Source of the DNA: Marivirga harenae
GTDB taxonomy: Bacteria; Bacteroidota; Bacteroidia; Cytophagales; Cyclobacteriaceae
Length of the DNA: 64,000 bases
Assembly: GCF_030534335.1 (NCBI RefSeq)
Contig: NZ_CP130565.1
Span: 579,501-643,500 of the forward strand
Direction of reading: 5' to 3'
A program made the translations under genes and the position numbers. Position 1 is the first letter of the stretch. Every line of letters starts with the position of its first letter. Positions 47,301 through 55,089 of the stretch are shown one piece after another. Below the pieces are notes generated by a model. That model was not told where the DNA came from. It worked only from the letters and a program-made list of their open reading frames with translations, and did no database searches.

Positions 47301-48888
47301 TAGCGGAGGCTCTACCGATTAAACTTTCACTTACCAAATTCGAATTACTCTGAATTTCTAAATCTTCGATTTTATATACATCTAGCTCTTCTCCATTATT
47401 GCCTTCCTGTCTGAATCTAAATTGAGTAGAACTTGAAACTACACCCGCTGGCCACGCATCCAAAGTATCTTTAGTACCTGAAGTAGAAAGTGAATTTAGT
47501 GCTATACTCGTAAGTTCTGTATAGTTTTCTCCATCAGTTGAATACTCAACAATGATGTCTGTTCCTACTGGACTTAATACATTATCTACTCTTGCGATAG
47601 TAAAGATTAAAAGACCATCCGTATTGGTAATAGCATAAGGTGTTGTAGTAAGACTTCGTTCTCCTGCATCTTCAAAAGTCAACCCATCACCATCTTGAAA
47701 ACCACCTATTTGCTCAAAATCAACTGGCAATCCGGCAGTAAAATCATAAAACTCAGAAACACCGAAAAGAATTTCTGATCCTTCGTAAGCATAAATATCA
47801 AGGTCCCAAGTATTGAAATTATCGTAAATAATATCAGTTGGAACATCACCCACGATTTCAATTTCTTTGGTACCATTATCCACTGTTACATTTTGATTCT
47901 CTAACAAGTAAACTTGTCCATCATTATTAGTTATGGTAGCAGCAAATTCTAATCCAGTTAAATCAGCATTTTGTAATTGCGCTTCAATGGTTACATCTTC
48001 TCCAGGATAAATATTACCAAAACTTACATTATCGGTATTGAAAATATCAGTGATATCCAATTGAGGAGTTAGAATAGTTGTAAACTGATTTACACCCACT
48101 CCAGGAGGATTTTCCAAAGTATAGGTTTCTCCAATTTCGATATTAGCAAAATTTACTTCCCAAGCTTTTCCTTGACCATAATCAACAGTTCCTTTTTGTT
48201 GTATTCTGAAACTTGTGTTGGGACTTTTCGCACCACTTGGTAGTGTAAAAGTATAGGTCCCTCCAAAATCAAATTCTTCAACTCCCGAACCGTCCTCAGT
48301 TAGAGCTGTTCCTGCTGTGGCAAATCCATCAGTAGAAAATAAAACTTCCAAAGGATTATCTACATCTAATCCGAAGTCATCTACATCAATAGTCAAAACC
48401 ACTGGATCTGAACTATCTACATCATAAGCAGTGGTAGTTAATGATCTGGCACTAGCTCTATCAAAGTCAAAAGGGAAAAAATTATCATTTGTACCCACAA
48501 ATGTCACATCTCCATTGTCGATAGGAATAATTTCTCCTTGCACAGCATCTCCACTAAATCCACCTAATTTTAGCCTTACAGCATTGTCAGGCCAAACAAA
48601 GTCAATATCAGTTGCTGCCCCTTGAGCAGTTGCAGTTCCAAATATTGTCTCATCTGGATCAATAATATCATTATTGATAGCATCGTCCCATAAAATAAAG
48701 GTAGTCCCTGCCGGAAAGGTAGAGGCTTCATAAGTTACAGTTGCCTCTTGATTGGCGTACTGTGGTGATGGGGGTACGGTTGTAGCATCCCATGTTTGCG
48801 CACTAGCCCCAAACGCAAAAAAGCCTACGAGCATCGTAAGCATCAGTGCTTTGAGGTAGCGTGTTTTTTGTAGTATTATATTTTCCAT
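41323..48888 (-). CDS. Giant T9SS-secreted surface protein (2521 aa)
   Basis: A 2521-residue exported protein. An N-terminal signal peptide (KALMLTMLVGFFAFGASAQ) precedes repeated Ig-like/beta-sandwich modules. Many contain a YSTDG or SIDG loop and an FRWRQE or FRFRQEG strand, for example EYSTDGENYTEL, QYSIDDGESWSTLE, FEYSTDGGATYTEM and IQGSIDGSTWEDL, pointing to tandem duplication. The C-terminal third holds Ig-like domains with paired Cys (SRSISVEDQGSYSVQVSNLP, EYYRWRRNGGTI). The last 80 residues (VVSYPNPAQADVTLNV, VANLEEGIYNVQI, RIIKK) are a type A T9SS sorting domain. It is 20 bases after the barrel gene. It is probably an adhesin; ligand unknown. Confidence 0.9.
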   Translation of the reverse strand: MENIILQKTRYLKALMLTMLVGFFAFGASAQTWDATTVPPSPQYANQEATVTYEASTFPAGTTFILWDDAINNDIIDPDETIFGTATAQGAATDIDFVWPDNAVRLKLGGFSGDAVQGEIIPIDNGDVTFVGTNDNFFPFDFDRASARSLTTTAYDVDSSDPVVLTIDVDDFGLDVDNPLEVLFSTDGFATAGTALTEDGSGVEEFDFGGTYTFTLPSGAKSPNTSFRIQQKGTVDYGQGKAWEVNFANIEIGETYTLENPPGVGVNQFTTILTPQLDITDIFNTDNVSFGNIYPGEDVTIEAQLQNADLTGLEFAATITNNDGQVYLLENQNVTVDNGTKEIEIVGDVPTDIIYDNFNTWDLDIYAYEGSEILFGVSEFYDFTAGLPVDFEQIGGFQDGDGLTFEDAGERSLTTTPYAITNTDGLLIFTIARVDNVLSPVGTDIIVEYSTDGENYTELTSIALNSLSTSGTKDTLDAWPAGVVSSSTQFRFRQEGNNGEELDVYKIEDLEIQSNSNLVSESLIGRASATEAVSVFSPFISVDNINVGGDGQAFPMEDYEITYSIDNGTFPNNTPATAYLQRTGQPDIIIGETTNVNGESIDFTVPPIEAGDYNIYFRTLNEQQYGTPNLAVYDIGLEISEVTYSDPVLVAGDEFTYAGSAITANYTIQGTPGAGAELMMSVFDNNPDVNDWVMIGSTTTLDGAITATLPLGINYNVSPNVRVSLGSGGVYTEDFSENIFNEYFYNAPFSTELIESTQGTSDDVRPDEFASSSVRSATSVPFDFTYGGSLNNFDLYTSANFTGNFDVKIQGSIDGSTWEDLDEVTFTSIFQTRTFNLNIPNELWSETFQFRIIYNEDEAFAAGENVVKFYNASINRPTFLEVVQDDAPFSLIRPSLAVSDYDKTAFVMGEEVSINYNAVGFPASTEYAAVIEQAGEFYVAGTSPAEDASSITAIMPIAFQNSGNNYLLTVVPFEPATAGGDYKQGETVQIDNEEDFLVISGQDPGWASSYSIFDFDQIGDRELLTKAYDLSGTSSATLNFNFNNTFGYGTIDVNANKNTVPRLEISTDGGATFQLIPVYELEEGEEQIYDDGLLYLQQGYSVDLPAAAFTEATHFRFSQPLNLGENANRWSVANISLTLNDDNRLPDYQFDDNINGNNPLNPITITDPSLNNYDWMQADLDDAVFNGETFDYSWDLAEGFNASDVDAFPAGTSFTFYLEESGDYVINPDTGMPYVLGSTTSLGTFEAEVPFFVVNGNYNVRLAASIEIEGENGPEDYYFYGDEETGTDVGDLDVFLRAAKLVYQGDENANIYAGQDVEFAIQLENDETNNAPTADLFANLLLETNEGDYLLAAQQGLGNIMATLPTWFNGNANFKLQLTENEAVGDVGTIINDSELENLEANVNNFTSELFSDYVEAEMNGNAQMVQTRKFSKEEFSDIWDIEWDYNFSNITGTTNVKFQYSIDDGESWSTLENNNYSDGFYNEVYGGLLSVGVQNVMEQNGFILRWIQESPEGEFNVDDLDINFSGQSFDDTNLEVYPANFTIGNATKSDIDFDNTSGRRLVTTRTFTVEELENTTSFGFDLSFDQLPGDLTADQYVIFEYSTDGGATYTEMQQYPEMDADMTLVGERFLYAVSTDMKENGVKFRWRQEENKGNVTLDNLSFLFGETIPFDYINASEFINQQAFLITSIPSEACISDEITVSYEIRGRLGENDFIKISYSDAFGSSNELSPEFMADGTTGDFVFELPSDAVNAGVNNQMLKFELEGNVETQNAGSFIQINGTETEESTEIVAPLNTEASFTVNDPLACETEDTMVELDNADLQDYFMYEILDAADGTVLGSLTRDPEMPENMINIGQITATTDLELRVTAMSSAGTVCNTLITDEETVEVLQNFELYSYANPDQNWKLVETGASLNSCNAAGEIQLSVRRLLENGSTTAGGTTLVEWFRDNLNNLVSTNGSIDDSDMEMSGEYFARVTTGTCVYTTERIQINLEPTPDQPTVTVVSGDLAACTSADPVVLEAPEGFEYYLWSNGKTSRSISVEDQGSYSVQVSNLPFGIGCTSPSSSAVDVDRYEVPEFSVRNEDTNEIIGAGEEILVCEDFDIELLEDGNQSNSGVVQILRDGADYAVVEAGTSEFTIDESGTYSLVWNFDAINVTECSATSNEFVVTIVEAPTASPALTATGDLTFCEGQGTVVLTAAEGFEYYRWRRNGGTITNSNQGQTNSNALEVSTGGTYTVEVGNAAGCWSPESNAIAVNVIAEPNLPNGFFQVNTTCGEGAAEFNITNNNNGGSAMIYQLYNGETGEASGNPVTVQSGQSGSIFTDVLTEDGIPFYVEVMYADGTGCSFVDPAITTDATVRTITLEVQGALLSAEYPTGGVSDIRWLRDGVLLTNADDSEITISDAAEYVVEVEYNDGCIISASSADIAGKVLGNNDAMAMKVVSYPNPAQADVTLNVNSQYMGRHEVIITSMTGQVMMQSSFEKSSFEAEHAMDVANLEEGIYNVQIRHDGLTQNVRIIKK

Positions 48889-48908
48889 TGTATTTATCTA
48901 TTTTAGTT

Positions 48909-49595
48909 TTAAAATGTTAAAAATCTAAATCCAATTTTAAGCACATTCGTAGTGTTTAAATAGCCAAAGCTAGTAGAGGTTGGTGCTTGAAAGCTTTCTC
49001 CATCCACTAATACCTCTTTATTATTTCTGCGAACATATTGAAAGCCTATTTCGCCTCCAACATAAAAGCGCTCACCAAAGAAATATTCTGCTCCTATTGA
49101 GACTCTAGCACCAAATTGGGTGTAGCCTCGACCTCCTACAAATGAAGCCGGATTATTGGGTAATGATGTAGCGCCCAGTACCGTTGGCCCAGTACTTGAT
49201 TTTCGACTTGCAATTCGCTGACCAATCATTAAATCACCAGCCGCATATGAGCGAAATGAGCCTTCATTTATAAAATGATATTCAAAACCTGGCATTAGGT
49301 TCCACTCGCTATCATTGATCACTACATCAGGTGTTTGCTGATTATTGTTCAAATCCATATCCATTCCTAAGCGAACCGCCATTTCTTCTGTAATAAAATA
49401 GCGTGCCCTAAACTCAGAAAAGTTCAATAAGCTACTCCCGTCAAAGGGAGTTCCGGTCACCTCAAAGAGGAGATCTCCTGCCCCAGCCATTCCTCCCGAA
49501 CTACCTTCTTCCTCAGAACTTTCATCCTGAGCGAAAATAGGACATGAAAGCAATAGCAATGCAGATAAAAGCATCAATTGTTTTCTCATAGTCAT
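48909..49595 (-). CDS. Outer-membrane beta-barrel protein, first gene of the giant-protein operon
   Basis: A 228-residue protein with a signal peptide (LMLLSALLLLSCPIFAQ), an acidic/Gly linker (DESSEEEGSSGG) and then amphipathic strands: FRARYFITEEMAVRLGMDMDL, FEYHFINEGSFRSYAAGDL, GARVSIGAEYFFGERFYVGGEIGFQYV, ending VLKIGFRFLTF with a terminal Phe. It fits a small OM barrel. It lies 20 bases upstream of the 2521-residue protein and may help anchor or assemble it, which is an inference from position. Confidence 0.85.
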   Translation of the reverse strand: MTMRKQLMLLSALLLLSCPIFAQDESSEEEGSSGGMAGAGDLLFEVTGTPFDGSSLLNFSEFRARYFITEEMAVRLGMDMDLNNNQQTPDVVINDSEWNLMPGFEYHFINEGSFRSYAAGDLMIGQRIASRKSSTGPTVLGATSLPNNPASFVGGRGYTQFGARVSIGAEYFFGERFYVGGEIGFQYVRRNNKEVLVDGESFQAPTSTSFGYLNTTNVLKIGFRFLTF

Positions 49596-50227
49596 TGTTT
49601 TAATTTAATTAAACATTTATTTTTATTATTATTTTTGAATGATTTTGCACTAAATTAATAAATATTTCAACTAACACAATTTTTTTTGTCGAAAATAGTT
49701 GCAAATACCTATATATAGGTACATCAATATTACATTTCCTTATCCTATACTTTTGTATATCAGCAAATTACAATGTTTACCACCCTTATTGTTAATAAAT
49801 TATTACCTAGAACTGAGCTGATATTGGAATTATACTATTTTATATAGGAAGATAGTACCAAATAAATCCAATGTTTAATGATTTTCAAATTAAACTTGAG
49901 TAAATGACCTTAAACACCCCCCCACTTTGATTTCCAAAATTCTATCTCAATTTTCCCAATGTCACTTTCACTCAAAAAAAAAGGGACTGGCAATATTATT
50001 AAGGTCGAAAACAAACCTAATGAGACCTAAAGAATTATGCTTTTAAGTATTTCCGAATACCGAAAAAACACATCTAATAAGGAATAGGGAAGCCTGATAC
50101 TTTTAATGTTTAAAAAGCATAGAGCCTGGAAATTCCACAAACTTTTAGCGGGAGAAAAGAAGAAAAAAAATTGAGGGCGAACACCACACCCTCGATTGCA
50201 CCTGCCTTCGAAGAGAGACTCAAAGGC

Positions 50228-50383
50228 AGGGCAGAAGGGCAGCTATTTGTGGAGACATGTTTGAACAGAGAAGGAAAAAAACGAGCAGAAGGGGGCTGTT
50301 TTGTAGGAACCTGCCCGCTCAGACAGATACTATTGCTAGCAACTAGTCTGCCCACGATTGTGTCTCCACAATCGTTACCCAAA
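50228..50383. repeat. Direct repeat, left copy (flanks RAYT)
   Basis: Bases 50228-50289 are identical to 51423-51484 over 62 bases. Similarity continues at lower level to about 50383 and ends in an inverted REP palindrome in both copies. It includes a GAGCAGA ... GCTC hairpin-forming stretch. Confidence 0.85.
50354..50375. repeat. REP-like palindrome, inverted orientation
   Basis: Perfect 9-bp arms ACGATTGTG / CACAATCGT around TCTC. Confidence 0.8.
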
Positions 50384-50451
50384 ACAGCATGTTGCATAAC
50401 TGGATAGAACAAATGATATTATCGGCTTAACTGTAATGGATTCTCTGCAAT

Positions 50452-50473
50452 GCATTTGTGGAGACACAAATGC
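50452..50473. repeat. REP-like palindrome, forward orientation
   Basis: Perfect 9-bp arms GCATTTGTG / CACAAATGC around GAGA. The core TTGTGGAGACA is shared with the other copies. Confidence 0.8.
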
Positions 50474-50500
50474 GAGCAGAAGAGGGCTGTTTTGTTGAGC

Positions 50501-50518
50501 CCTGCCTGCGCAGGCAGG
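50501..50518. repeat. GC-rich palindrome upstream of RAYT
   Basis: CCTGCCTGCGCAGGCAGG is a perfect 18-base palindrome, of a type scattered through Bacteroidota intergenic DNA. Confidence 0.7.
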
Positions 50519-50601
50519 CACAAATGTGGGCAGAGTGGTACTGTTTTTTTAAATAAAAGCATTTTTATTAGTTTTATTTACAGTTTAAAAGTAAAGCCCT
50601 C

Positions 50602-51123
50602 ATGAAACTCAACAACCTATATTTCTTCACAGCAACAATAAAAAATTGGCTTCCCATTTTACAAAATGACCAGCTAAAGGATGTCATTATTAATAGTCTT
50701 AGGTATTTGAAAAATAATGATAAAATTAAAATTTATGGCTTTGTAATTATGCCAAATCACATTCATTTAATATGGGAATTAATCGATATGAATGGTAATG
50801 AAATGCCGCATAGTAGTTTTATGAAGTTTACTGGACATAAAATTATAAGATATCTACAAATTGATAAGTCCGACTATTTAGATAAAATCAAAGTTAATTT
50901 TAATGACAGGAATTACAATTTATGGAAAGAAAAACCAATGGCAATAGAACTTTATAGTCCAAATGTAATATACCAGAAACTTGACTATATTCATAATAAC
51001 CCTGTAAAAGGCAAATGGATGTTAGCAGAAAGTCCTTTAGAATACAAATATACATCAGCTAGATTTTATGAGAATGGTATAGATGAATTTAATGTTTTGA
51101 ACCATATTGGTGACGTCATTTAA
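50602..51123 (+). mobile_element. REP-associated tyrosine transposase (RAYT, Y1_Tnp)
   Basis: A 173-residue protein of the Y1/HUH superfamily. It has MPNHIHLIWEL, with the HIH pair at residues 53-55, and candidate nucleophiles Tyr124 and Tyr129 in VIYQKLDYIHNNPVKGKW. The length fits RAYTs, single-copy domesticated relatives of IS200/IS605 that nick REP palindromes, rather than full IS elements. It is AT-rich, complete, and has no partner gene. Related palindromes lie on both sides, several with a TTGTGGAGACA core, which supports the RAYT assignment. Confidence 0.88.
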
Positions 51124-51186
51124 CTAATGAAATCAATTCAGTACCTTTATTATACATTATAAATTATAATTAACTTTTGTTTGCAA

Positions 51187-51210
51187 TGCATTTGTGAGTA
51201 CACAAATGCA
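51187..51210. repeat. REP-like palindrome, forward orientation
   Basis: Perfect 10-bp arms TGCATTTGTG / CACAAATGCA around AGTA, i.e. the same arm as the copy at 50452 with a changed loop. Confidence 0.8.
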
Positions 51211-51232
51211 GGGGGAGAGACTATAAAAGCCC

Positions 51233-51254
51233 ACGATTGTGTCTCCACAATCGT
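51233..51254. repeat. REP-like palindrome, inverted orientation
   Basis: Perfect 9-bp arms ACGATTGTG / CACAATCGT around TCTC, identical to the copy at 50354. With the forward copy at 51187 it forms an inverted pair about 22 bases apart, as in a REPIN. Confidence 0.8.
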
Positions 51255-51400
51255 TACTGAGGGTGGCTCAATAAAGAAATAATTTGCATAGGTACCAATG
51301 CCAGCTTTCCTACGACTTAGTTTATGCCTATTTAAGCAAGTAGGAATTTCCCTGCGTGATAAAATAAAAAATATCAACTTGATTTTTAATTCCTTATTAT

Positions 51401-51421
51401 GCATTTGTGGAGACACAAATG
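51401..51421. repeat. REP-like palindrome, forward orientation
   Basis: CATTTGTG / CACAAATG arms around GAGA (51402-51421). The flanking C of the full 9-bp arm is lost on the right. Confidence 0.75.
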
Positions 51422-51422
51422 G

Positions 51423-51578
51423 AGGGCAGAAGGGCAGCTATTTGTGGAGACATGTTTGAACAGAGAAGGAAAAAAACGAGCAGACGAGGACAGTTTTGTA
51501 GAGATCTGTCTGCTCAGACAAATACAAACGCAAGCACCCAGTGTGCCCACGATCGTGTCTCCACCATTGTTACCGAAG
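51423..51578. repeat. Direct repeat, right copy (flanks RAYT)
   Basis: The counterpart of 50228-50383, identical over 62 bases and then diverged. It ends in a degenerate inverted REP (51549-51570, arms ACGATCGTG / CACCATTGT around TCTC). Confidence 0.85.
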
Positions 51579-51645
51579 ATAGAAGGATATAACTGAATAG
51601 TATTGAAAGCATCCTCAGCTTTACTGCTACGAATTCTCTGTATTT

Positions 51646-51683
51646 CATTTGTGTGGACTTGCCTGAGCAAGCCGGTACAAATG
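51646..51683. repeat. Longer palindrome at the right edge of the REP island
   Basis: Outer arms CATTTGT / ACAAATG with an inner CTTGC / GCAAG stem. It is related to the REP arm but with a different centre. Confidence 0.6.
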
Positions 51684-51866
51684 CGGGCGGAAGGATCTAT
51701 TATGAAGATTCATCTAATTAGTTAAGGACAATTCAAGAACATAGAAACTTGACAAAGCAAGGAGAATTTGAAATTTTAATAAATTCCACCTATCGCTACC
51801 ATTCATAAAAATATTTTCGGATTTAGATTAAAGCATTGGTATATTCCAACATAAAATCAAAATACT

Positions 51867-54800
51867 ATGAAAAGACTATATTATCTTATCTTAGCTATTT
51901 TCTTGACGCTTCCATATGGCATGGAAGCTCAAAAAAGAAAAGCTCAGGACACAAAATCTTATGACGAAAAGCTTTATGACGCTTTAGAATGGCGAGGTAT
52001 CGGCCCATTTAGAGGGGGTAGGTCTGCCGCTGTAACTGGTGTAGCAGATCAGCCTAATTTATTCTATATGGGTGCAACTGGTGGCGGGGTTTGGCGCACT
52101 AAAGATGGTGGAAGTACTTGGGAAAGTATATCTGACGGTCATTTTGGAGGATCAATTGGAGCTGTTGCAGTAGCAGAAAGTGATCCAAATGTGATTTATG
52201 TTGGCGGTGGTGAAAAAACTCTACGTGGAAATATGTCTTATGGCTACGGAATGTATAAATCAGTTGATGCTGGTAAAAACTGGGAGCATATTGGCCTTGA
52301 TAACAGTCGTCACATAAGCAGAATTAGAATTCACCCTCAAAATCCTGATATATTATATGTGGCCGTAATGGGTGATATTTTTAAGGATTCAGAAGAAAGA
52401 GGGGTTTATAAGTCAACCGATGGGGGCAAAACCTGGCAAAGAAAATTATTCGCCAATAAAAGAGCCGGAGCAGTCGATCTTATTCTAGACCCTAACAATC
52501 CTAGAATTATGTACGCCTCCACTTGGAATGTTCGTAGAAGCCCATCTAATTTCTCCAGTGGCGGACCTGGATCAGATATATGGAAATCTACTGATAGTGG
52601 GGAAAATTGGGTAAAATTATCAGTGAATAAGGGATTACCAAAAGGTGTTTGGGGAATTTCAGGCATTACAGTTTCTCCCAAAAACTCTAATCGATTATGG
52701 GCAATAATTGAAAATGAAAACGGTGGGGTGTTCCGATCCGATGATGCAGGTGAAACTTGGCAAAAAACTAATGATGACAGATCACTAAGGCAAAGGGCTT
52801 GGTATTACACTAGAATTTATGCTGATAGTCAAGATGAAGACATGGTATATGTAGTTAATGTAAGTTATCATCAATCAAAAGATGGAGGGAAAACTTTTAC
52901 TTCACATCGCGCCCCACATGGAGATCATCATGATTTATGGATAGATCCAAATGACAATCAAAGGATGATCATGGCGGATGATGGGGGTGCTCAAGTGAGT
53001 TTTGACGGTGGAGAAAACTGGAGCACCTATATGAACCAAAACACAGCCCAATTTTACCGAGTAACTACTGATAATCATTTCCCTTTCAGAATATATGGAG
53101 CTCAGCAAGATAATTCTACGGTAAGAATAGCGCATAGAACTACGGGCTCTGTAATTGGGGAGCAAGATTGGGAATCGACAGCTGGTGGTGAAAGTGCCCA
53201 TTTGGCGATTGATGAAAAAAATAATGATATTGTTTATGGCGGGAGCTATGATGGTTTTTTAACTCGATACAATCATAACTCAGAGGAAATCAGAGCCATT
53301 AACGTTTGGCCTGATAATCCGATGGGGCATGGTGCAGAAGAAATGAAATATCGTTTTCAATGGAATTTCCCGATTTTTACTTCTCCCCATGATCCCAATA
53401 AATTATATACTGCTTCCAACCATTTGCATGTTACCACCAATGAAGGTCATCAGTGGGAAACCATCAGTCCGGATTTAACAAGAAATGACCCAAGCAAATT
53501 AGGTCCCTCTGGTGGACCTATCACAAAAGATAATACCAGTGTTGAATATTACTGCACTATATTCGCAGCCATTGAATCTCCTTATGAGGAAGGTCTTTTA
53601 TGGACAGGATCTGATGATGGCTTAGTTCATGTCAGCAAAGATGGGGGTGAGAATTGGGAAAATGTTACACCTAAAAATATGCCTGAGTGGATTATGATCA
53701 ATAGCATTGAAGCAGATCCATTCACCAATGGTGGGGCCTATATTGCCGCAACTTCCTACAAAAACGGAGATTACCAACCTTATTTGTATAAAACCAAAGA
53801 TTATGGGAAAAGCTGGACAAAAATTGTAAACGGGATCCAAAATGACCATTTCACAAGGGTGGTTCGTGCAGATCCTGAGAAAAAAGGCTTGCTTTACGCG
53901 GGAACAGAAACCAAAATGTATATTTCATTTGATGATGGGGCTAGTTGGAAAGATTTCCAATTAAACTTACCAATTGTACCAATCACTGATTTAACTATTA
54001 AAGACAATCATTTAATTGCCGCCACTCAAGGTAGGGGGTTTTGGTTAATTGATGACTTGACAGTCATGCATCAATTAAGTGATGAGGTAAAACAAAATGA
54101 TTTTTACTTATTCCAACCCAAGAAAACATACCGGATTGGAGGAAGAAGTTATGAATCTAAAACTGCAGGTAAAAATATGCCTTCAGGAGTGATTACCTAT
54201 TTCCATTTAAACGACACGAGTGCAGCAGACACTGTGAAAATTCATTTCAAAGAGAAATCAGGAAAAGTGATTTCCACCTTTAGTACTCATCCTGATAAGA
54301 AAGCCAAAGAAGAAAAACTAACAGTTGAACCAGGTAGCAATCAATTGATCTGGAACATGCGATATCCTGATGCCGAAGATTTCGATGGGATGATCTTGTG
54401 GTGGTCATCAACTAGCGGACCAACAGCCTTGCCAGGGAAATACGATGTAGAACTTTCTTTGAATGGAGAAATACAGACCCAAGAATTTGAAATCGTGAAA
54501 GACCCTAGATCAAGTGCTACTCTAGATGATCTAAAAGCCCAGTTTGATTTCCAAACTGAAGTGATCACAAAACTTTCAGAAACGAACTTAGCCATAAAAG
54601 ATATCCGAAAAGCAAGAACTCAAATTGAGGATGTGATTAAGAAAGCCGAAGCCGATACCATTAAAAATATGGGGAAAAGCATTTTGGACGAAATGAAGGA
54701 AATAGAAGAGTCTTTGTATCAAACTAAAAACAGAAGCGGGCAGGATCCATTAAATTACCCAATCAGACTAAATAACAAATTGGGACACTTAAATAGTTTA

Positions 54801-54971
54801 ATGGGAATGGGCGATAATAGACCAACAGAATCAGCTATCGAATTTAGTAAAGAGGTCACAGCCAGAATTGACAAGCACTTGGAGGCCTTAAAGGTAATAT
54901 TAGATAAAGACGTCTCAGCATTTAATGATTTGGTGCAAGCCAATCAAGTTAAAGCTGTGAAGTTAGATTGA
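51867..54971 (+). CDS. Exported BNR/VPS10-like propeller protein (sialidase fold), 1034 aa
   Basis: A 1034-residue protein with a signal peptide (LYYLILAIFLTLPYGMEAQ) and two propellers built of BNR/Asp-box repeats (TKDGGSTWESI, SVDAGKNWEHI, STDGGKTWQRKL, STDSGENWVKL, SDDAGETWQKT, SKDGGENWENV). This matches the WD40/YVTN/BNR-like glycosyl-hydrolase-related proteins of Bacteroidota, and I see no catalytic sialidase residues I can be sure of. The C-terminal 200 residues form a beta domain then a charged helical region (MDEMKEIEESLYQTKN). There is no T9SS tail. It has its own downstream terminator. Confidence 0.88.
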   Translation: MKRLYYLILAIFLTLPYGMEAQKRKAQDTKSYDEKLYDALEWRGIGPFRGGRSAAVTGVADQPNLFYMGATGGGVWRTKDGGSTWESISDGHFGGSIGAVAVAESDPNVIYVGGGEKTLRGNMSYGYGMYKSVDAGKNWEHIGLDNSRHISRIRIHPQNPDILYVAVMGDIFKDSEERGVYKSTDGGKTWQRKLFANKRAGAVDLILDPNNPRIMYASTWNVRRSPSNFSSGGPGSDIWKSTDSGENWVKLSVNKGLPKGVWGISGITVSPKNSNRLWAIIENENGGVFRSDDAGETWQKTNDDRSLRQRAWYYTRIYADSQDEDMVYVVNVSYHQSKDGGKTFTSHRAPHGDHHDLWIDPNDNQRMIMADDGGAQVSFDGGENWSTYMNQNTAQFYRVTTDNHFPFRIYGAQQDNSTVRIAHRTTGSVIGEQDWESTAGGESAHLAIDEKNNDIVYGGSYDGFLTRYNHNSEEIRAINVWPDNPMGHGAEEMKYRFQWNFPIFTSPHDPNKLYTASNHLHVTTNEGHQWETISPDLTRNDPSKLGPSGGPITKDNTSVEYYCTIFAAIESPYEEGLLWTGSDDGLVHVSKDGGENWENVTPKNMPEWIMINSIEADPFTNGGAYIAATSYKNGDYQPYLYKTKDYGKSWTKIVNGIQNDHFTRVVRADPEKKGLLYAGTETKMYISFDDGASWKDFQLNLPIVPITDLTIKDNHLIAATQGRGFWLIDDLTVMHQLSDEVKQNDFYLFQPKKTYRIGGRSYESKTAGKNMPSGVITYFHLNDTSAADTVKIHFKEKSGKVISTFSTHPDKKAKEEKLTVEPGSNQLIWNMRYPDAEDFDGMILWWSSTSGPTALPGKYDVELSLNGEIQTQEFEIVKDPRSSATLDDLKAQFDFQTEVITKLSETNLAIKDIRKARTQIEDVIKKAEADTIKNMGKSILDEMKEIEESLYQTKNRSGQDPLNYPIRLNNKLGHLNSLMGMGDNRPTESAIEFSKEVTARIDKHLEALKVILDKDVSAFNDLVQANQVKAVKLD

Positions 54972-54994
54972 CAAAAAAGATATTTACAATTTAA

Positions 54995-55025
54995 AAATGC
55001 CAGTTGAAATGCTGGCATTTTTTTT
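54995..55025 (+). terminator. Intrinsic terminator after the BNR-propeller gene
   Basis: Arms AAATGCCAG / CTGGCATTT form a perfect 9-bp stem with an eight-base loop, followed by TTTTT. Confidence 0.85.
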
Positions 55026-55089
55026 ATGCTTTAAATTCAGATGAATAATAAGAATATAACTTTCCAGAAATTTGCCGTTTATTTCTGAT

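Larger units (their letters stand above)
49596..50601. other. Long intergenic island upstream of the RAYT gene
   Basis: There is no supportable ORF in about 1 kb. The left 500 bases are very AT-rich with a TATACTTTTGTATA palindrome near 49748, which contains a TAnnTTTG match but no gene behind it. From 50196 on, GC rises and REP-type palindromes begin. The short overlapping frames here run through the palindromes and are not coding. Confidence 0.6.
51124..51866. other. Intergenic REP island downstream of RAYT
   Basis: A 743-base non-coding stretch with five or more related palindromes and the right copy of the direct repeat. Short frames across it are not coding. Confidence 0.65.

Noticed and set aside
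50110-50412. Frames of 78-100 codons on both strands through the left REP repeat, and similar ones at 51386-51670
   Set aside because: They are translations of palindromic repeat DNA. The same 62-base unit is read in different frames, and no start context or homologue supports them.
50602-51123. A full IS200/IS605 insertion sequence
   Set aside because: No TnpB, no defined left and right ends flanking the gene, and multiple dispersed palindromes instead of one pair. A RAYT is more likely.
50228-51683. CRISPR array from the repeated palindromes
   Set aside because: Spacing is irregular, units alternate in orientation, arms and loops vary, and there are no cas genes. The RAYT/REP explanation fits better.
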